Shown: one piece after another, positions 21,111 to 32,599 of the stretch
Numbering within the stretch: the first letter of the stretch is position 1
Layout of the letters: each line of letters starts with the position of its first letter
NCBI GenBank assembly: GCA_012861695.1
Contig: JAAOOA010000094.1
Location: 607,001-671,000, forward strand
Source: Trematomus loennbergii
Lineage: Eukaryota > Chordata > Actinopteri > Perciformes > Nototheniidae
Length of the DNA: 64,000 bases
Direction: 5' to 3'
Translations under genes and position numbers: made by a program
Notes under the pieces: generated by a model
Told to the model about the DNA's origin: nothing
The model's input: the letters and a program-made list of their open reading frames with translations, nothing else
Databases searched by the model: none

Positions 21111-21772
21111 TACACCATGCTAAATGTATGTCTGCATAAAGCTGAGTTATGATCGGTCATAAAACACACATAATTTGGTGATGATTAAATAGTTTACAGT
21201 GAGATTTACTCCCATACTTTTGGCCATAATCACGCAGCCCTACAAATGAATTGAGATTTGCACACAAATGTTCTTTAGCAAGTGTGCAGAGCAGTGTTGA
21301 CTTAAAAAAGTAATTTGAAGGTTGGATATTTGTAAACCTTTTTTTGTGTATATATATTAATAATTAAGATGTAAATGAATTCCAGTTTATTTGTAGTACT
21401 TTCTATTTTTATTGTGACATTTGGTGGCATCAATGTGTGCATTTGATACGGATAATGGAGCAGTTGCTTTAGGGCCACAGTGTATATCCCTTAAGGTCAA
21501 ATAATGAGATCCTCGACCTCCGCCCCCCTCTCGCACCTGCACACAGAGCCCCCCACATATCAAATCCCAACTTAACCCCTGGTTGTGACCAGCTATGCAG
21601 GCCAGTCTCTAAAGACTTTCCAAGGTGTAAAATGCTGCTGCTGGAGTACTGAATGGAAGTAGTGCTGATTATCATGTCTACCATCCTCTTAAAATACTCT
21701 GTCCAACAACATGTCTCATGAAGAAAGGTGTTTTAATGCTTATTAATAATAGCAGAGAAACATGCATTCTTG

Positions 21773-22137
21773 TACTCAGGAGGGGACATTGACAGAGGAT
21801 TACTCAAAAGTACACAGTAAAAGTACTTCATAGTACATGTGGAGTAGTTTCACTATACTGAGTCCAACAGGATCAATCTCACGAAGAACTAATGGCAAAA
21901 TTCATTTTTTTCCTTCATCGAACTTTGTTCTCAGGAGGGGACATTGACAGAGGATTTTTTTTTAAAACAACACACTGGAAGTACTTCATTGTATTGTGGT
22001 AGTAGGTGTAAGACTACTGAGTCCAGCAGTATCAATATCATTAACAACTAACGGTAAAATTGTCTTTTTATCACTCATCAAAAATAGCAGAAAACATGCA
22101 TTATGTACTTTGGAGGGGACTTTGACAGAGGATCAGG
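21773..22137 (+). repeat. Degenerate 140-bp tandem repeat, about 2.5 units
   Basis: Units start at 21778, 21932 and 22109 with a shared gaggggacattgacagagga; the third has actttgac. Each full unit ends in the motif actgagtccarcag..atcaat. The Gypsy element interrupts the sequence right after the third start. Confidence 0.7.
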
Positions 22138-22143
22138 GCCGTC

Positions 22144-22573
22144 TGTTGTGCACCGACAGAAATGCTAGAGAGATGCATGTTATTTACGTTTGCTTTCTCT
22201 CATTCCAGGCTTCCTGATTATTTTCACCTGTGTCTCCTGTGCTCATCAATGTCAGCCCGCCCCTGATTGGTCCCACCTGTGTCTAGTTACCCTGTGCTTA
22301 TATTCCCCTGTTCCCAAGTGTTCTTTGTCAGTTCGTATTGTCTCTTGCTTTGGTCAGGTCTATGCTTTTTGTGCTCTTGTAAAATTTGATTCCTCACTAC
22401 GTGAGCGCTTTCATTTTGTTCCTCTATTTTGTCATCTCGGTTAGAGATTTGATAGTTACCTTTTTTGTTGTTCATTGCTGTATTTGGAAAATAAAGTATC
22501 TTACAAGTACTTTACCTCTGTCTCCCGGGTCGTGCAATTGGGTCCTACATCCTAAGTGTCTGAGTTCGTAACA
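22144..22573 (+). repeat. Gypsy 5' LTR with promoter
   Basis: A TATA-like ttatatt at 22298-22304 is followed 23 bases later by gtcagttcgt (22327-22336), the likely start of R. The polyadenylation signal AATAAA is at about 22489-22494. It starts TGTTGTGCACC and ends GTTCGTAACA. Confidence 0.93.
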
Positions 22574-22586
22574 GAACGAACTGACC
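22574..22586 (+). promoter_or_regulatory. Gypsy self-priming site
   Basis: Directly after the LTR comes gaacgaactgacc, not the usual TGG of a tRNA primer-binding site. acgaactgac (22576-22585) is the exact reverse complement of gtcagttcgt at the predicted 5' end of the transcript (22327-22336). Confidence 0.7.
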
Positions 22587-22589
22587 ATT

Positions 22590-23696
22590 ATGGACCCAGC
22601 CGACCCAGAACGCTTCACGCAGCGCTGTCAGCACAGGCGTGAAGATCTTTCATCACGAGGAACAGCTGGGCCTAGTCAACCAGGAAATGCAAGAACTAAG
22701 AGGACGCCAGGCCGGGATTCAGGAAGCATTATCCACACAGATGCAACAACTGGCTGTCCAAATGAATCATTTTTTCACTCACCAACAGACTGCTCCTCCG
22801 GTGACGTCATCCACAACTGAGAGGTTGCCTGTCAATGCTCCAGCTGATTTCCCAAGTCAGGCTTTTCTTCCCCTTTACGGCTGGCTCTTCCGGAGAGATT
22901 TCCGGAGATTCTTCTAATTGCAGAGCCTTTTTGGTACAGTGCGATCTGCATTTTCACACACAACCCAGGAGCCTTTTCATCGGACCATGGTAAAGTGGCG
23001 TTTATTGTGTATCATTTAACGGGAAGAGCTGCAGCCTGGGCTACTGCAGAATGGTCAAGAGAAACTGAACTATGTTACTCATTGACCGATTTCATAGAGA
23101 CTGAGTCGTATTTTTTGACCACTCATCGCCTGCTACAGAGGCCAGCAGAAAACTTTTTCATATACGCCAGCTCAACCGCCAGGTGGTTGATACGCCATCG
23201 AGTTTCGCACAGCAGCAGCGGACAGCGGATGGAATGTTCCGGCTCTTCGTGACGCCTTCATGACGGGACTTTCGGAACCGATAAAAGACCAGCTGGCTCC
23301 ACTGGAGACACCCCGGGATCTGGAATCTCTCATCGCCGTGGCCATCCGGATCGATAACCGTCTTCGGGAAAGAGAGAGGGAGCGTCGACGCAAAGACGTT
23401 ATTCCCAGCTCCCAGAATGCATCTTGGTGGGTCGCGCGCCAGCCGAGGATGTCCAGCCCATGTTACCACACCGTCAGAGGATTACACTTCCGAATGGCTC
23501 CGGGGAACCCATGCAGCTGGGAAGAACAGGCTTTCTCTGGAGGGAGGCAGCGCCGTCTACGGGAGGGTGTTGTTTCTACTGCGGCCAGTCGGATCATCAA
23601 CTCGTCATGCCGGGAAAAGATCGGGCTCACCAGTCAAAAGGAGGCGCTGGTGAGCAAGTTTCCCGCAGACTTTCCTCCTCGACCTGTACGCAGGTA
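22590..23696 (+). pseudogene. Gypsy gag (frameshifted)
   Basis: ATG at 22590, 17 bases after the LTR. A coiled, Gln-rich N-terminus (EEQLGLVNQEMQELRGRQ) and a capsid-like region (FIVYHLTGRAAAWATAEWS; LSEPIKDQLAPLETPRDL) lie in different frames, followed by an arginine-rich stretch and part of a zinc knuckle (CFYCGQSDHQ, about 23575). At least four frame changes are needed to read it through, so no gag protein could be made from this copy as assembled. Confidence 0.75.
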
Positions 23697-23840
23697 AACA
23701 TTTGTATTAACAATCAAACCATTGACCAGGGTGTGTTAATAGACTCAGGGGCTGACGAAAGTCTTATGACTGGGCGTAGTAAATCAGCTAGAAATAAAGA
23801 CTGTTCCGCTATCTCATCCTATTAATGCAGTGCCTTAGAC
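23697..23840 (+). pseudogene. Gypsy protease, N-terminal half, cut by hAT
   Basis: Contains VLIDSGADESLM with the aspartic protease D-S-G-A at 23742-23753. The hAT insertion at 23841 separates it from the rest of the protease and pol, which resume at about 25280. Confidence 0.8.
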
Positions 23841-24832
23841 AGGGGTTCCCAACCCCCGGTCGCGGACCGGTACAGGCCGCGGAGGTGTTACTGCCGGGCC
23901 GCGAAATAGCTGTGAGTTTATCGTAATATTTGCAGAATTATAAATATATAAAAATATTTTATCATATTTTTTTCAAAAGTGTTAATTTTCGCACCTATGC
24001 CACCAGTGATATTATTTCATCCAGTAGCTAGTTAATCTTTCACCAGAAAACCGTTGAAAATGGCTTTTATGATGTTCCGAGGGATTCGGCGGCTCAGCCT
24101 AAGGTCTCAGCCTCTTGTGTGCACGAGCATGTTACCGTGCGCCAAGTAGGAAGAGGAGCGCACAGGAGACAACCGTTTGATTGCAGACTGTTATGTTTAT
24201 GTGGGGAAATGGTGGTGCATACATTATTTGAGATATATTTCAAACTCGGACTTCATTTTAAGGACATGTCGGCCAGGGGTGTAGAGCTATTTGTATAAGC
24301 ACCGGATTGGCAAAACAGGAGAGTAAACCAGTCTGCCTTGATCTATGAATTAATGTCCGGGACTCTCACGGTATCTGCTGCCCGCAGCTGTTTTATAGAA
24401 GGAAAACCTCCTTCACTTCATGAAATGGCTGCAACATCAGGAGGCAGCGGGACGTATACTCGGTAAAGAGCTGTGCCTTTTTACGCACCGCCTTCGCTGT
24501 GTTTAACTTAATCAGAACAGTTTAAGAGTGACTGCAGGCTGCTACGTGTTAACCACACACACATCTACACACATCTCTACACACATCGAACTGCCCGATT
24601 ACTCCCCTTTTATTAGTTTTATGAAGGAGATGTCCAGTCAGTCACCAAGGCGCATGATGTGTGTGTATGTGCTCTGCTCCGCTCAGCTCTGTGTGTTCGG
24701 TGTGTTTGTGTCTGTCCGACACCCGCATATATGCGGCTGTTACCAAAATAAATTAGTTTAATCTTAATCTCGATGTAGTGCTAAATGCTGTCGGGAGTGC
24801 ACCGGAACGAACGACACTATCATAATATAATA

Positions 24833-24905
<73 letters not shown>

Positions 24906-25279
24906 GGCGACCGGACATCTCCTTCATAATGCGCCTTCTCCTCCTTTTCCCAGCATTCACTGGATTATCCGTAAATCATACAAACAAAACAAAACGTTGA
25001 TTTATCTGTTTTCCCGTTTTGGTTTAAAAACTGAATAACGTAGTTTTTTTTGGTTTTCCGAAAAACCAAAAAACAACACCGGTTATTTTTTAAACTTTGT
25101 TAATATGTTTTGGATGCATATTGTTCTAGTATTTGTTCAGGCTGTTACATACAATTAGCCTCTGTTGCTACCTGCTGGTGGTGAGTAAATATTAAAATCA
25201 GTTAAAATTGACAACCGGTCCGCGATTTTTTTTTAATGTATCTACCGGTCCTTGGCACAATAAAGGTTGGGAACCCCTG
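23841..25279 (+). mobile_element. hAT element, family 5, copy 1, inside Gypsy
   Basis: Ends (C)AGGGGTTCCCAACCCCCGG and GGTTGGGAACCCCTG, with an 8-bp duplication, ccttagac, at 23833-23840 and 25280-25287 (the terminal C/G is shared, so the boundary is ambiguous by one base). 1.44 kb, with a (CA)n run at 24834-24902. No complete transposase. The inverted second copy is at 35310-36816. Confidence 0.92.
24834..24902. repeat. (CA)n microsatellite in hAT family 5 copy 1
   Basis: About 34 uninterrupted CA units. The matching position in the other copy carries a much longer run (35688-35817). Confidence 0.97.
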
Positions 25280-25287
25280 CCTTAGAC

Positions 25288-28200
25288 GGCCGCTTGTTGT
25301 TCACAGTTACCCATTGCACTGAGCCCATTCAGATTACTGTGAATAAGGACCATACCGAGAGCATGCAATTCCATATTTTTGAGTCGGCTCAGCACCCGAT
25401 TATATTGGGGTTTCCATGGCTAAAGATCCACAATCCTCACATTGACTGGCGTTCAGGGAAAATTAAAGAATGGGGAGAGGATTGTATGGGCAGGTGTAAA
25501 CTTTCACAACCTGTTAATGCACCAACAGACTCTCGTAAAATCATTATAGATCACCCCGACTATCCTGATCTACAGAAGGTACCTTCCTGTTACCATGATT
25601 TAAAGGAAGCCTTTAACAAATCCAAAGCCATGTCGCTACCTCCTCACCGAGATTTTGACTGTCCCATTGATCTCTTACCGGGAGCCCCCATTCCCAAGGG
25701 GAAACTTTATTCGATTTCGAGACCTGAGAGAGCAGCAATGGACGAATACATTTCCTCTTCACTCAAATCAGGAATTATCCGTCCTTCATCTTCTCCAGCC
25801 GGAGCGGGATTTTTCTTTGTGGGAAAGAAAGACGGGTCTCTGAGACCTTGCATAGACTACAGTCCACTAAATGACATTACGGTGAAGAACCGCTATCCTC
25901 TGCCACTCATGACATCTGCCTTTGAACTACTTCAAACTGCCAAAATATTCACCAAGTTAGATTTAAGAAATGCATATCACTTGGTTAGAATAAGAAAAGG
26001 GGATGAGTGGAAGACAGGATTCAACACTCAGAGTGGTCACTATGAGTATCTAGTAATGCCTTTTGGACTATGCAATGCACCGGCTGTGTTTCAAGCTCTT
26101 GTGAATGAGGTTTTACGGGAATTTTTGAATATTTCAGTGTTTGTGTATCTGGATGATATTCTGATTTTCTCCCCAGACGCTAAGTCTCATGTTAACCATG
26201 TCCGTCAGGTTTTGCAGAAACTGCTAGAGAATCAGTTATATGTCAAGGCAGAGAAGTGTGAGTTCCACACAAAAGAGGTATCCTTCTTAGGATACATAAT
26301 CTCACCTAATCATATGCAAATGGATCCTGCTAAAATCAGTGCAGTATCCCAGTGGCCTACACCAGACTCCAGGAAGAAGGTCCAACAGTTTCTAGGGTTT
26401 GCTAACTTCTATAGGAAGTTTATTAGGAATTTCAGTTCTGTTGCTGCCCCTCTACATGTTCTGACTTCTCCTAAGGTTCCTTTCAAGTGGACTCCCCAGG
26501 CGGACTTCGCTTTCCAACGTCTCAGAGAGAGATTCACATCAGCCCCCATACTCACCATTCCAGATCCCCAGCGCCAGTTTATGGTCGAGGTTGATGCTTC
26601 CAATGAGGGAATTGGAGGAGTACTGTCTCAACGTTCTGCAGAAGACAACAAGATGCATCCATGTGCTTACCTGTCGCGGAAACTGACAACGGCAGAGCGG
26701 AATTACGACGTGGGGAACAAGGAACTGTTAGCTGTAAAAGCTGCCCTCGAGGAATGGAGACACTGGTTAGAGGGTGCAGAGCAGCCGTTTTTAGTCTGGA
26801 CAGATCACAAGAATCTGGAATATATAAGAAAGGCTAAGCGTCTCAACTCCCGTCAGGCCAGGTGGACACTATTCTTTAGTAGGTTCAATTTCACCCTCTC
26901 TTTTCGTCCCGGGTCTCAGAATCAAAAACCCGATGCTTTGTCTCGTCTTTATGATCCAGAACCACTTGCGGTAGAGCCCAAGACCATCCTTCCACTTAAC
27001 CGTGTGATCGGAGCCTTTTCCTGGCAAGTGGAGTCGGACGTAAAAAAGGCGAATGTCAAGAATCCAGCACCTAGCGAGTGTCCCAACAATCTGCTGTTTG
27101 TTCCTGAGGCTCTTCACTCCAAGGTCATCCACTGGGCTCACTCATCTGTGCTTTCGTGCCATCCGGGGGTAACAAGGACAATGTTCAGGATACAACAACG
27201 TTTCTGGTGGCCAGCCATGAAGAAAGATGTGGCAGAGTACGTAGCGGCTTGTCCGGTGTGTGCGTGTAATAAGACCTCATCACAAGTCAAGATGGGCTTG
27301 CTCCAGCCCCTGCCGATTCCCCAACGTCCTTGGTCACACATTTCAATGGATTTTGTGACAGGATTTCCTTCATCCAGAGGCAAGACTACGGTCTTAACAG
27401 TGGTGGATCGATTTTCAAAGATGGCTCACTTCATCCCATTGACCAAGCTTCCCTCTGCCAAAGTCACCGCAGAGGTCATGATGAATCACATATTCAGGAT
27501 CCATGGATTCCCTGATGACATTGTTTCCGACAGGGGTCCACAATTCATTTCCGTTTTCTGGAAGGAGTTTTGTCGACTCATAGGTGCCACCGTCAGCTTG
27601 TCATCAGGATATCATCCTCAGTCAAATGGACAGTCGGAGCGTCTGAACCAGGAACTAGAGACTACGCTACGTTGTCTCGTCTCCCGGAACCAGACTACCT
27701 GGAGTGACCACCTCACATGGGTCGAGTTTGCCCACAATACTCTTCCTACGGCAGCCACAGGTGTCTCTCCATTCCATTGTGTCAATGGTTTCCAGCCTCC
27801 ATTTTTCCCTAACAACGAGGAAGAGGTGAGGGTTCCATCGGCTCATGCCATGATCAGACGTTGTCGACGAGTTTGGGCTGGTGCTCGCCAGGCTCTTCTC
27901 CGAAGTTCAGCTCGGATGAAGGCTGTTGCAGACGTCCATCGCAGGGTCGCTCCCTCCTACAGACCAGGCCAAAATGTTTGGCTTTCCACTAAGGACTTAC
28001 CACTCCATGTCGCCTCAAGGAAACTGGCTCCGAGATTTGTGGGTCCTTTCCCGGTGTCCAGAGTCATCAACCCGGTGTCTGTACGCTTGCAACTCCCCAG
28101 AACTATGAGAGTACATCCGACGTTTCACGTCAGTAAAATCAAGCCGGTGTGTGAGAGCACACTTGTTCCCGCCTCCAAGCCCCCTCCACCGCCCGAGTTC

Positions 28201-28479
28201 TTTGAAGGGGGTGAGGTTTACAAGGTCCGTAAGCTACTAGAGGTCCGTAATAGGGGGAGGGGGAAGCAATTCCTGGTAGACTGGAAGGGTTACGGTCCTG
28301 AGGCTAGAAGCTGGGTAGCTGCGTCATTTATCGTAGACAAGACGCTTATCCACGATTTTTACAATCAGCCTGGGCCATCAGGAGTTGGCCCTAGAGGGGG
28401 GGTACTGTTGTGCACCGACAGAAATGCTAGAGAGATGCATGTTATTTACGTTTGCTTTCTCTCATTCCAGGCTTCCTGA
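25288..28479 (+). CDS. Gypsy pol: protease end, RT, RNase H, integrase, chromodomain
   Basis: A single open frame of over 1,060 residues starting right after the hAT. It begins with the C-terminal half of the protease (IILGFPWL). The RT has [21 protein letters not shown] and Y-L-D-D at 26145-26156. RNase H has [12 protein letters not shown] (about 26585). The integrase has an HHCC zinc region (about 27125-27270) and a DDE core: D in SMDFVTGF (about 27349), D in VSDRGPQF (about 27525), E in GQSERLNQ (about 27635). A C-terminal chromodomain (about 28216-28360; [24 protein letters not shown]) places it among vertebrate chromoviruses. The frame runs through the polypurine tract and ends inside the 3' LTR; an extra or missing G at 28396-28402 would explain this. 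Confidence 0.93.
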   Translation, partial: GRLLFTVTHCTEPIQITVNKDHTESMQFHIFESAQHPIILGFPWLKIHNPHIDWRSGKIKEWGEDCMGRCKLSQPVNAPTDSRKIIIDHPDYPDLQKVPSCYHDLKEAFNKSKAMSLPPHRDFDCPIDLLPGAPIPKGKLYSISRPERAAMDEYISSSLKSGIIRPSSSPAGAGFFFVGKKDGSLRPCIDYSPLNDITVKNRYPLPLMTSAFELLQTAKIFTKLDLRNAYHLVRIRKGDEWKTGFNTQSGHYEYLVMPFGLCNAPAVFQALVNEVLREFLNISVFVYLDDILIFSPDAKSHVNHVRQVLQKLLENQLYVKAEKCEFHTKEVSFLGYIISPNHMQMDPAKISAVSQWPTPDSRKKVQQFLGFANFYRKFIRNFSSVAAPLHVLTSPKVPFKWTPQADFAFQRLRERFTSAPILTIPDPQRQFMVEVDASNEGIGGVLSQRSAEDNKMHPCAYLSRKLTTAERNYDVGNKELLAVKAALEEWRHWLEGAEQPFLVWTDHKNLEYIRKAKRLNSRQARWTLFFSRFNFTLSFRPGSQNQKPDALSRLYDPEPLAVEPKTILPLNRVIGAFSWQVESDVKKANVKNPAPSECPNNLLFVPEALHSKVIHWAHSSVLSCHPGVTRTMFRIQQRFWWPAMKKDVAEYVAACPVCACNKTSSQVKMGLLQPLPIPQRPWSHISMDFVTGFPSSRGKTTVLTVVDRFSKMAHFIPLTKLPSAKVTAEVMMNHIFRIHGFPDDIVSDRGPQFISVFWKEFCRLIGATVSLSSGYHPQSNGQSERLNQELETTLRCLVSRNQTTWSDHLTWVEFAHNTLPTAATGVSPFHCVNGFQPPFFPNNEEEVRVPSAHAMIRRCRRVWAGARQALLRSSARMKAVADVHRRVAPSYRPGQNVWLSTKDLPLHVASRKLAPRFVGPFPVSRVINPVSVRLQLPRTMRVHPTFHVSKIKPVCESTLVPASKPPPPPEFFEGGEVYKVRKLLEVRNRGRGKQFLVDWKGYGPEARSWVAASFIVDKTLIHDFYNQPGPSGVGPRGGVLLCTDRNAREMHVIYVCFLSFQAS
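28393..28402 (+). promoter_or_regulatory. Gypsy polypurine tract
   Basis: agaggggggg, three bases before the 3' LTR; primes plus-strand DNA synthesis. Confidence 0.8.
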
Positions 28480-28838
28480 TTATTTTCACCTGTGTCTCCT
28501 GTGCTCATCAATGTCAGCCCCGCCCCTGATTGGTCCCACCTGTGTCTAGTTACCCTGTGCTTATATTCCCCTGTCTCCCAAGTGTTCTTTGTCAGTTCGT
28601 ATTGTCTCTTGCTATGGTCAGGTCTATGCTCTTTGTGCTCTTGTAAAGTTTGATTCCTCACTACGTGAGCGCTTTCATTTTGTTCCTCTATTTTTGTCAT
28701 CTCGGTTAGAGATTTGATAGTTACCTTTTTTGTTGTTCATTGCTGTATTTGGAAAATAAAGTATCTTACAAGTACTTTACCTCTGTCTCCCGGGTCGTGC
28801 AATTGGGTCCTACATCCTAAGTGTCTGAGTTCGTAACA
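28406..28838 (+). repeat. Gypsy 3' LTR
   Basis: 433 bp. Differs from the 5' LTR by about three substitutions (ctatgg/ctttgg, gctctt/gctttt, aaagtt/aaaatt) and three single-base insertions. Confidence 0.93.
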
Positions 28839-28843
28839 CCGTC

Positions 28844-29462
28844 CCTCCTACAGGCAGATCAGACGGATTCGACGCTGCAAGATTCCACTTGAATCTGCTC
28901 AGCATGGTGTGTGATTGTGGAAAGGTGTAGTCTTGACAAGAAAAAAGACAATTCCTGGCAAAAAACGCCCATGGACACTGCCCAAAAGAATGGGCATAAC
29001 TAATGAAAAGAAGAGTTAGAATCTTCTAATCAGTTCTGATACAATGATAATAAATGTGTGCACATTTCTGTGTGAATGTTTTTTCCAATTATGGTTAGCA
29101 GTTCTTTTTAATGAAATAAGTAAAAAATGCAAGCTCCGTTTAAAAAAATAAAAAAAAGTATGGCAAAATTCCCATATATATTGTATACAAGTCTCTAATG
29201 AGTGACATATATCATTAGCTGAGGTTGTGCTGATGTTTGGGATGTGTAAAACTGGATTATACTGTAAATAAATGACAATTTATAAGGCAAAACACAGAAA
29301 TATACAAAAAACGGAAATGTCCTATGTGGGTCTCAGAGGGTTAAAGTTATCTTTCTTTAGTTGAATATAAGTTATTCCTTGCCTTGAAAGGAGCATTACA
29401 TTGTGCTGCTGGCATTCATTACTTCTTCCTTCTCTCTGTCTGTACCTGTGTTCTCATGTTCC
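28844..29462. other. No gene; possible DNA-transposon end
   Basis: AT-rich sequence ending in gggtctcagagggttaa at 29342. A TTAA preceded by such a GC-rich end looks like a piggyBac-type terminus, but I found no partner end, so this is only a suggestion. Confidence 0.3.
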
Positions 29463-29998
29463 GAATAACCCAGCTTCCCCAAAATTTCTTTTTGGTGTCT
29501 ATCTACGCTGGGATCCTGAGTCGTGGCTGATCCTGAGTCCTGATCTGAGTCCTGGACTTCGAGTCGTGGCTGAACCTGTCTCTGCGGTCCTGCCTGACTT
29601 TCATCATACTACTTCCCTGATGGCTCCCACAGGATTGATGACATCCTCGTGGATTCATCTTCTTATTATAGACACATGCATTTCCAAACATTTGGTCTAC
29701 CTATGTTGTAAATGTATTATCTCTTCGATTTACACACGGCATCTATTGCACGTCTGTCCGTCCTGGGAGAGGGATCCCTCCTCTGTTGCTCTCCCTGAGG
29801 TTTCTCCCATGTTCCCCTTTAAACTGTGGGGTTTTTGCTTTTTTGGAAGTTTTTCCTTGTACGATGTGAGGGTCTAAGGACAGAGGGTGTCGTATTGTCA
29901 TACTGATATTCTGTACAAACTGTGAAGTCCACTGAGACAAATGTAACATTTGTGATATTGGGCTATATAAATAAACATTGATTGACATTGATTGATTG
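29463..29998 (+). repeat. Dispersed retroposon 3' end with (ATTG)n tail
   Basis: Ends in gtgatattgggctatataaa and taaacattgattg repeats, the layout of a non-LTR retrotransposon 3' UTR. The inner part (gagggatccctcctctgttg ... tttttccttgtacgatgtga) is a sequence I recognise as widespread in fish genomes, but I cannot name the family. The open frame at 29401-29877 is incidental. Confidence 0.55.
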
Positions 29999-30002
29999 AT
30001 TT

Positions 30003-30606
30003 CTGAGCTAAAGCTAACATTGGCATTGATTTGCAACCTTGTTACTAGAGTAAATAGTAACAGAGTTGCAATTCCTGCTGTACAATGTAACATCTTTAGC
30101 TAAATTAAATGTGTATGTATAAGTTAGCATAGTCTACATGTTTAAAATGTATTATTGTATTTTCTTTTTTGTTATTGGCCCCAGGGAGCCTAAGTATGTT
30201 AAGGTTGAAACATTTAACCCCTTTTCTCAACAATGAACTCAAAATGAACACATTTAAATTATAGTTAGATTAAGAGGTAAAAATACATTATTACAATTGA
30301 TTTCAAAGTTCTAGTCCACCATTTAGGGCCGTTGAAAATCAACAAATAAAACATGTAATTGAATATGTACCATTGATGCCTGAGCTGGCCAAATCAATGT
30401 GTGTTTACTACCTGTTGTTCTCAAATACATAACAGAAATTAGGAAATAGAGCGTTCATTTAAAAAAAGTGTTGACGTCTAAATGTCCTCCAATTCTGGAA
30501 TGACCCTTATAGCTTTAAAGAGAAAAGAAAAACACTTTGGCCACTTTGCCCAAACAACAGAAAATGTGACGCAGTTTAATGACTCTTTAATTTAGTTTTC
30601 AAATGT
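30003..30606. other. No gene seen
   Basis: AT-rich sequence upstream of the IFIT gene. One loose IRF-like gaaaagaaa lies at 30522-30530. Confidence 0.5.
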
Positions 30607-30617
30607 GGAAACGAAAG
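30607..30617 (+). promoter_or_regulatory. Candidate interferon response element of IFIT
   Basis: ggaaacgaaag, about 190 bp before the ATG and about 50 bp before a TATA-like atttaaag (30663-30670). The consensus is GAAANNGAAA; here only one base separates the two GAAA boxes, so it is a weak match unless a base was lost. Confidence 0.35.
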
Positions 30618-30795
30618 ATAAGGCATGTTACCCCACCCCTGACATTTGTTTTATGTGTGAGCATTTAAAGCTGCGTTCTCAATAACATCCCATCTTTCAC
30701 AGCAAACAGACGCTACACATTACTAACTTTATACAGAGCATCAAGAGCAAAACCATCCAAACATTTCAGAACTACAAAGCTGAGGAAACAGCTGA

Positions 30796-32181
30796 ATGAT
30801 GAGGTGTGTAGCTGATTCTGGATTTCATCATAAAAGTAAATAAGTTTAAATATGTTTTACTTTGTTATTTTGTATTAGTGCTACTCAGAGTCAAACACTG
30901 GTGTCCAGACTGGAGGCCCTGCAGTGCCACTTCACCTGGGATCTTGACCTCAGCAGGTCCTTACTTTTACGTTGTCGGGACAACTTGTTAAACATTGGCA
31001 CCAATGATGGAAACCCCTGGCTGGGTCACATCTACAACCTGCGAGGGTTCATTCAGTACAAGCTGGGATCCAATAAAGAAGATAAAGAAGCCCAGAAGTT
31101 CTTCAACAAGGCTACAGAGGCCTTCAGCCAGATCAAAAACACAGATGAGCGCCCCTGGTTAGTGGTGAACTACGGGGACCTGGCTTGGCTGCACCACCAC
31201 CTGGGAGACCAAGCAGAGAGCGAGGCCTACCTGTCAAAGGTCGACGCCCTGAATAAAAAATACCCATCTCCATCTCCATCCCAGGAGGAGCTCCACCCAG
31301 AGACCTACGCTGAAAAAGCCTTTGCATTGAGGACGGCCAGTGGAGACAAAACACTTGTTGAAGATTACTTCCGGAAAGCCATCAAGATGCAGCCAGGCAT
31401 ACAGAGTGGAACACTAGCCATGCCTTAGCTTTAATGCATGCTTCTGAGCACAGCAGGACAGGGCTGCTGGAAGAAAACATCTTGGAGAAAATGAAAATTG
31501 CCCAAGAACAGGATCCAGAGAACTTGTACCTTGCTGCTCACAACCTTGATCAACGTGCTATGAAGAGAAAGTATTCAAGATGAAGCACGTGAGTTAGCCA
31601 CAAAGGTTTTGAGAAGTCCTGTCAGCATCTACAGTGGTTTAAAACCATTGCTATGGGTTTACAGAAAGTATATATCTGATGATGAGGCCATTCATTTGGC
31701 AGAGAAGGCTCTGAAGAACCATCCAGATGAGCGTTATCTGAAGAGATGTGTTGCACTCTGCTACAAATGGAAGATCATTTTTTCCAAGGAAAGTCCAAAG
31801 AAAAGCTTGATAGACAGAGCAATCCTTCTCCTTGAGGAGGTGATTGCTCTTTACCCTCATTCCTCACTTTTGAGGAAAATGGAAATTGCAGATGTATATG
31901 CACTGTCACGTGATGATCAGGCTGAGCTGATCAGATATATCAGGAACTGTTAGAGTTAGGTGAAACGGTGTTTTGGAACCTGCAGAACAAACATGCTTTA
32001 CAACAAGTATGCACATCATTTATATTTCCGTAAAAAGGATGGCAACATGTCAAAACAATATCTCATGAAGGCGGCAGAGATACCGCACCAATCCTTATTT
32101 CGTAAGAAAAGCATCAAAATTCTGAAGAGAAGCAGGAACAGAGAAATAATAGATTTTCTGGCAAACCTGCAAGAGCCATAG
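30796..32181 (+). pseudogene. ifit: IFIT-like gene (interferon-induced TPR protein), frameshifted
   Basis: Two-exon layout typical of IFIT: exon 1 supplies only ATG ATG AG (30796-30803), a 75-bp GT..AG intron follows, and exon 2 starts at 30879 with ATQSQTL..LEALQCHFTWDL, the family's usual N-terminus. About 430 residues of helix-turn-helix TPR units follow (GHIYNLRGFIQYKLG; VNYGDLAWLHHHLG; AIHLAEKALKNHPDERYLKR; AILLLEEVIALYPHSS), ending in LANLQEP at 32181. IFIT proteins bind foreign RNA and block its translation in interferon-treated cells. The frame changes near 31395, 31565, 31925 and 31995; apart from these no internal stop is needed. Either a recent pseudogene or a gene with sequencing gaps. 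Which IFIT paralogue it is cannot be told. Confidence 0.88.
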
Positions 32182-32599
32182 TGTTCTAAACAGCAATGGT
32201 TTGAAATCCAAGAAGAAGATATGGCATTAGTAAAAAATAATCTGTACATCTTCATATATTTGATTGGCTGCAAATAAGAAAGAAACCGTTTTTCTTCTGT
32301 TGGTCGGGTAATACACAAGGCAGCAACACCATACTCTGAAAATGTAACATACATTTTTCTATATTGGTTTTAGACTTTCATTGTCAAACAGACTTGAATG
32401 TGTTATATTTGAACTTTCTTATTTGCGGCAGGTTTCAACTATGCTTTACACTTTAGTAGCAGACAAGCGCTATTTAAAATACAAATGATCTGAGCACTGT
32501 TTTTAAACTGTGTCTTATTTGTTAAATACAAAACGATGAAATATACATTATGTTTGCTAATGGTTTCTTTGAAAACTAAAACCTGTTAAGCAACTAGTG
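32182..32599. other. IFIT 3' flank, no further gene
   Basis: Presumed 3' UTR. Nothing else recognised. Confidence 0.5.

Larger units (their letters stand above)
22144..28838 (+). mobile_element. Chromodomain Gypsy (Metaviridae) retrotransposon, full length
   Basis: LTRs at 22144-22573 (430 bp) and 28406-28838 (433 bp), TG..CA, with a 5-bp target duplication ccgtc at 22139-22143 and 28839-28843. Gag is broken by frameshifts and the protease is split by a hAT element (23841-25279). RT, RNase H, integrase and a C-terminal chromodomain are intact in one frame. The LTRs differ by about three substitutions and three single-base indels, so it is young but older than the BEL element. The start-of-transcript complement after the LTR points to Tf1/sushi-type self-priming. 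Confidence 0.95.

Noticed and set aside
28844..29342. piggyBac element
   Set aside because: Only one TTAA-terminated end is visible; no matching inverted end or transposase in the window.
29401..29877. 158-codon frame
   Set aside because: Lies across a dispersed retroposon 3' end; not a gene.
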